Shown: piece by piece, positions 61,001-64,000 of the stretch | How the letters are laid out: every line of letters starts with the position of its first letter | Position numbering within the stretch: the first letter of the stretch is position 1 | Assembly: GCA_038496675.1 (NCBI GenBank) | Contig: CM076660.1 | Location: 18,698,073-18,762,072 of the forward strand | Direction: 5' to 3' | Length of the DNA stretch: 64,000 nucleotides | Origin: Rachycentron canadum | Lineage: Eukaryota > Chordata > Actinopteri > Carangiformes > Rachycentridae | Translations under genes and position numbers: made by a program | Notes under the pieces: model-generated | Database searches by the model: none | The model's input: only the letters and a program-made list of their open reading frames with translations | What the model was told of the DNA's origin: nothing

Positions 61001-64000
61001 TAGGAGAATCCCCCATAGCACCTGAAGGCCTGCAGGAAACCTGGTGTTGGCAGGTTCACATACAGAGATAAAAATCTATGGACAACTAGAAGCCTAAAGA
61101 AACATGAGCATGTGGACGTGAAACTGAAAACTCTTTCATCATGGCCAAACCTTTGAGTTTCATTTAAGGTACGTGAGGAAAAAAAAAAAACCCATAATGG
61201 AGTCTGAATCAATCTGTGTAAATGGCCACATATTGGACATTTGTCAGAAGCTATTAGCAGAAGCAGACTAAAACAACACATCTCTCCTCTGCACATTTAA
61301 TTAGCACTTCTTGCAGCTGTAAAGGTAGCTGCTCTCCGCCTAACACACCATCTGTTCTGCCCCGACTGGAGTGGTCACTCTCAGCGAGGCTGCATAACAC
61401 TGATTTCAAATCAAAATTAATGTGAAACTGTGCAGGCACACGTATATTTTAATTTGTGTGTGTGTGTGTGTGTGTTAGTGTATGTGTATGATGTTGGGCC
61501 CTTCAAAGGTCTGAGCTAGCCAAGTGGAGCCAAATGAAAGCCATTTAGCCCAGGCCTATTGCCTATAGCTTGCAAAGTCTCAGTGATTTGGACAGAGAGA
61601 GACAGGAGACATCGATCAGAGTAAGGGGCTCCCCACCACCCCAGGCATGAAAAATCACCACGATTAAAGAACTTGATTGGAGTAATTAGACAGCTCCGAG
61701 CACCCACAGATTTACCCCATTAACTTGTGATCCTGGAAAATGAATAGCTGTGGCGCAGAGACCATCCCTACGCTGATAGTCATCGATTTGATGAGGACGT
61801 GCCTATATGTAGGGCATATGGGTGTGTTTGTGTGTGTGTGTGTGCCTCTCCTGACTGTCGGGGATGTCTCTGCAGTTGGTGTCTGAGGAGCCTTTTTCCA
61901 CAAGTCGTCCCCAGGCGCTGCTGTACACCTATGAAACTCTGCAGCCATCAATCCCGCTGCAGAGAGCACAGAGGCAAAGTGACGCCAATGTAGTTAGGAA
62001 GATTGAATGGTGCTGGGAACATGGGAAGGCAAGCCCGAACACCCCCACATTTCTATTTCGGGGGCAGAATTAAAAAGACTTAGCGAGTGCCACAGTGATG
62101 CTGCCACAGTGGTTTAACTCTCATGTGAAGAGGATTTTCAATTGGTGCTCTCTGGATTCATAGATTTTCTGGTTAGATAACATGTAGCCAGACAAAGAGG
62201 AGCAAAGAAAGAGTCCACCTTGCTCTCACTATATAAAGCCGCCCTTTTCACCTCGCACACAATGTAAGCAGATCAGTGTTTGTAGCGATAGTGATTGCTC
62301 TTCTTCTTTCTGTTACAACAGCATTTGAAGCTGTTTTGTCTTGTGTGGACCTTCTGTTTAGGCTTGGGAGCCCCGCAGTGTAAAATGGGTCATTGTTCCT
62401 GAGATGCTTTCCCCTCCGATTTTCTGTCTTATAGGTCACAGGCTTATCGTCTTATGACGCAGGCTTTGGCTTGCAGGAAAAGCTAAATCAGAGCAGAGAT
62501 AGTTATTTGCTCTGGTTTTAGAGGCTCAGAGAGCAGCTCTCTTTAGAAGATCCCAGCTACTCATACCTCTTGCAATTCAAAGTGTCACTGCTGATGTTAT
62601 TAAAGCATCTGTGGTGGCCAAAATGCAGCAATTATGTCCCAGGCCATGACTTTCCTTTCCTGCTCTGTCCTGAGAATTATTTGCTTGTTTGTCCTCATGA
62701 ACATGTAAATGTACAAATTCAGTTATAAATCCCTGTATTTTTTTTTCCTGGTGCCGGCTAAACCTCTCTATTCAGCTTTAAAACAACAGATACTTAGTTT
62801 TCAATACTAATTTTTCTGCTTGGTGAAGCAGGAACAACAATATCTTGGTTCTTCCTGCTTATTTAAACGGCTCTTACCACTGGTGGCACACACAGTTTTA
62901 TGCATGCACTAGACAGGCGTAGCACACCCTCTGTTTAATGTGTGCATGCTTTGCACAGATGCATATATGTGGTTCGTGTGTATAAAGAGAGCCTGCAGAC
63001 CCAGCGAGGCCCTGTGAAGAGAGCTCATTAAAGAGCTAGAAAAAGGCTCAGACACTGCAGGAGTTTGAATCATGCACAATCATTATGGCTCAATTAGCGT
63101 GGAAAAATATCCATGAAATAGAGTCTGAACCTTTGTATGCAGAGCAGACCTTGAGTTTAAAATATGTCAGTGAGTTATGTTATCATAAGGTGCCCAGAGT
63201 TGTTGAAAAATATACTCCAAGCATTTTTTACCATCTCCTCCAAGAGCTGCCCTAACAGCTCACAAATCAAGCTCTTCCAGACAGATGTCATGTAGATGGC
63301 CCCATGTATGTAACCTTCAACCCAACTAATATACATAAAAGGGCAATGTTCCCTGCGGTGGCGGAGCACTCAATGCACCATTGAATGGGGGATGCTGCCG
63401 GGTCTTGGATAGCTAAATGAACAGACTCCTTTAATTGCTGAGCCTGTCTAATTGGCTCCCAGGGTGAGGCCATCACTCATGACAGGCTATTTATCCTGGT
63501 CTTATCTCTGGAGAAGAGCATGACTTGAATTGGGGGATTGTGTGTCAAAGAAAGTAGGGGAGTGTTTGCCAGGCTGGCGGGGTTACAGAACAAGGCAGAC
63601 GTCCAACTCACCCACCCCCCTTGCTCCCTTCCCCCGCCCTAATCCTTCACCGAGGCCTCAGTCAGGACGGGGACTCGTGGGTGACGTAGTGGCTTTGCCC
63701 TCTGCCTGAAATCCACAACAAATGAAAACAGACTCCAGCCACCATCTTAATTGTGTCTAATTCCTGGCATTGCTCTCCCTCTCTACCCCTGTGTTTCATC
63801 CCCCACTCTATCCCTTAATCCTGCACACATGCACACACACTCTCATTTAAAGAGCCACATTAGAAATTGGAGAGGCAGGGTGAGCTCTGCCGAGCCAAGC
63901 TGGCAAATGAGATTCTCCTTTTATTATAGCTTAACAAGATGAGTTGAGTCTGTCCAGAGTTTTAACACTCAGCTGAGTGGTCGTCGTCCTTCAAGTGCGA
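58072..64000 (-). other. srrm3 intron or 5' region, no exon recognised
   Basis: The exon preceding 57970-58071 should encode the start of the cwf21-like domain, with charged helices. I could not find it on the minus strand up to the window end, so the intron probably runs out of the window. Content is ordinary single-copy sequence with short GT runs near 55796 and 61457. Confidence 0.6.

Noticed and set aside
1..64000. CRISPR arrays, tRNA/rRNA genes, prokaryotic operons, intact transposons or viral genes
   Set aside because: None of the expected structures was seen; the window is vertebrate chromosomal DNA and the only element remnant with coding capacity is a dead LINE.

Overview
This window comes from a ray-finned, almost certainly teleost, genome. 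The evidence is vertebrate-type split genes with GT..AG introns, several repeat families typical of fish genomes, many CA/TA microsatellites, and a conserved block of neighbours. Three genes match the vertebrate block SRRM3 - HSPB1 - YWHAG (human 7q11.23). A fourth gene, a MAST-like protein kinase, sits between hspb1 and srrm3. There is one 382-base assembly gap (16665-17046) inside a (TA)n tract.

Layout from left to right. Bases 1-10801 appear to be intron 1 of ywhag (+ strand), whose second and last coding exon is 10802-11458, followed by its 3'UTR. Bases 13000-19750 are intergenic and lie between two convergent genes. hspb1 (- strand, three exons, 203 aa) occupies 20365-23319, with a TATA box and a heat-shock-element-like site upstream. 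Bases 23500-26800 hold a degenerate 'agatatcc' repeat field, a decayed LINE reverse transcriptase and other repeat debris. The MAST-like kinase (- strand, at least ten exons) runs from 30951 to 27374; every splice phase fits except in one exon, which is one base out of frame. After a 1.8 kb gap comes srrm3 (- strand). Its 3'UTR begins at 34852, and twelve coding exons lie between 34853 and 58071; the 5' exons are beyond the right edge of the window.

The genes do not form a pathway. Ywhag is a phosphoserine-binding adaptor. Hspb1 is a phospho-regulated small heat-shock chaperone. Srrm3 is a splicing factor carrying the eMIC region that promotes neural microexon inclusion. The kinase resembles MAST proteins but has no PDZ domain in the window. 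All exon boundaries given here were derived by hand by matching reading phase to GT/AG splice sites. They are internally consistent but have no transcript support.

No CRISPR array, tRNA, rRNA, prokaryotic system or intact mobile element was found. The most notable observations are the PDZ-less MAST-like kinase with its single-base frame break, a predicted cysteine-free Hspb1, a run of frame-neutral cassette-size exons in srrm3, and a UG-repeat directly upstream of one srrm3 exon.
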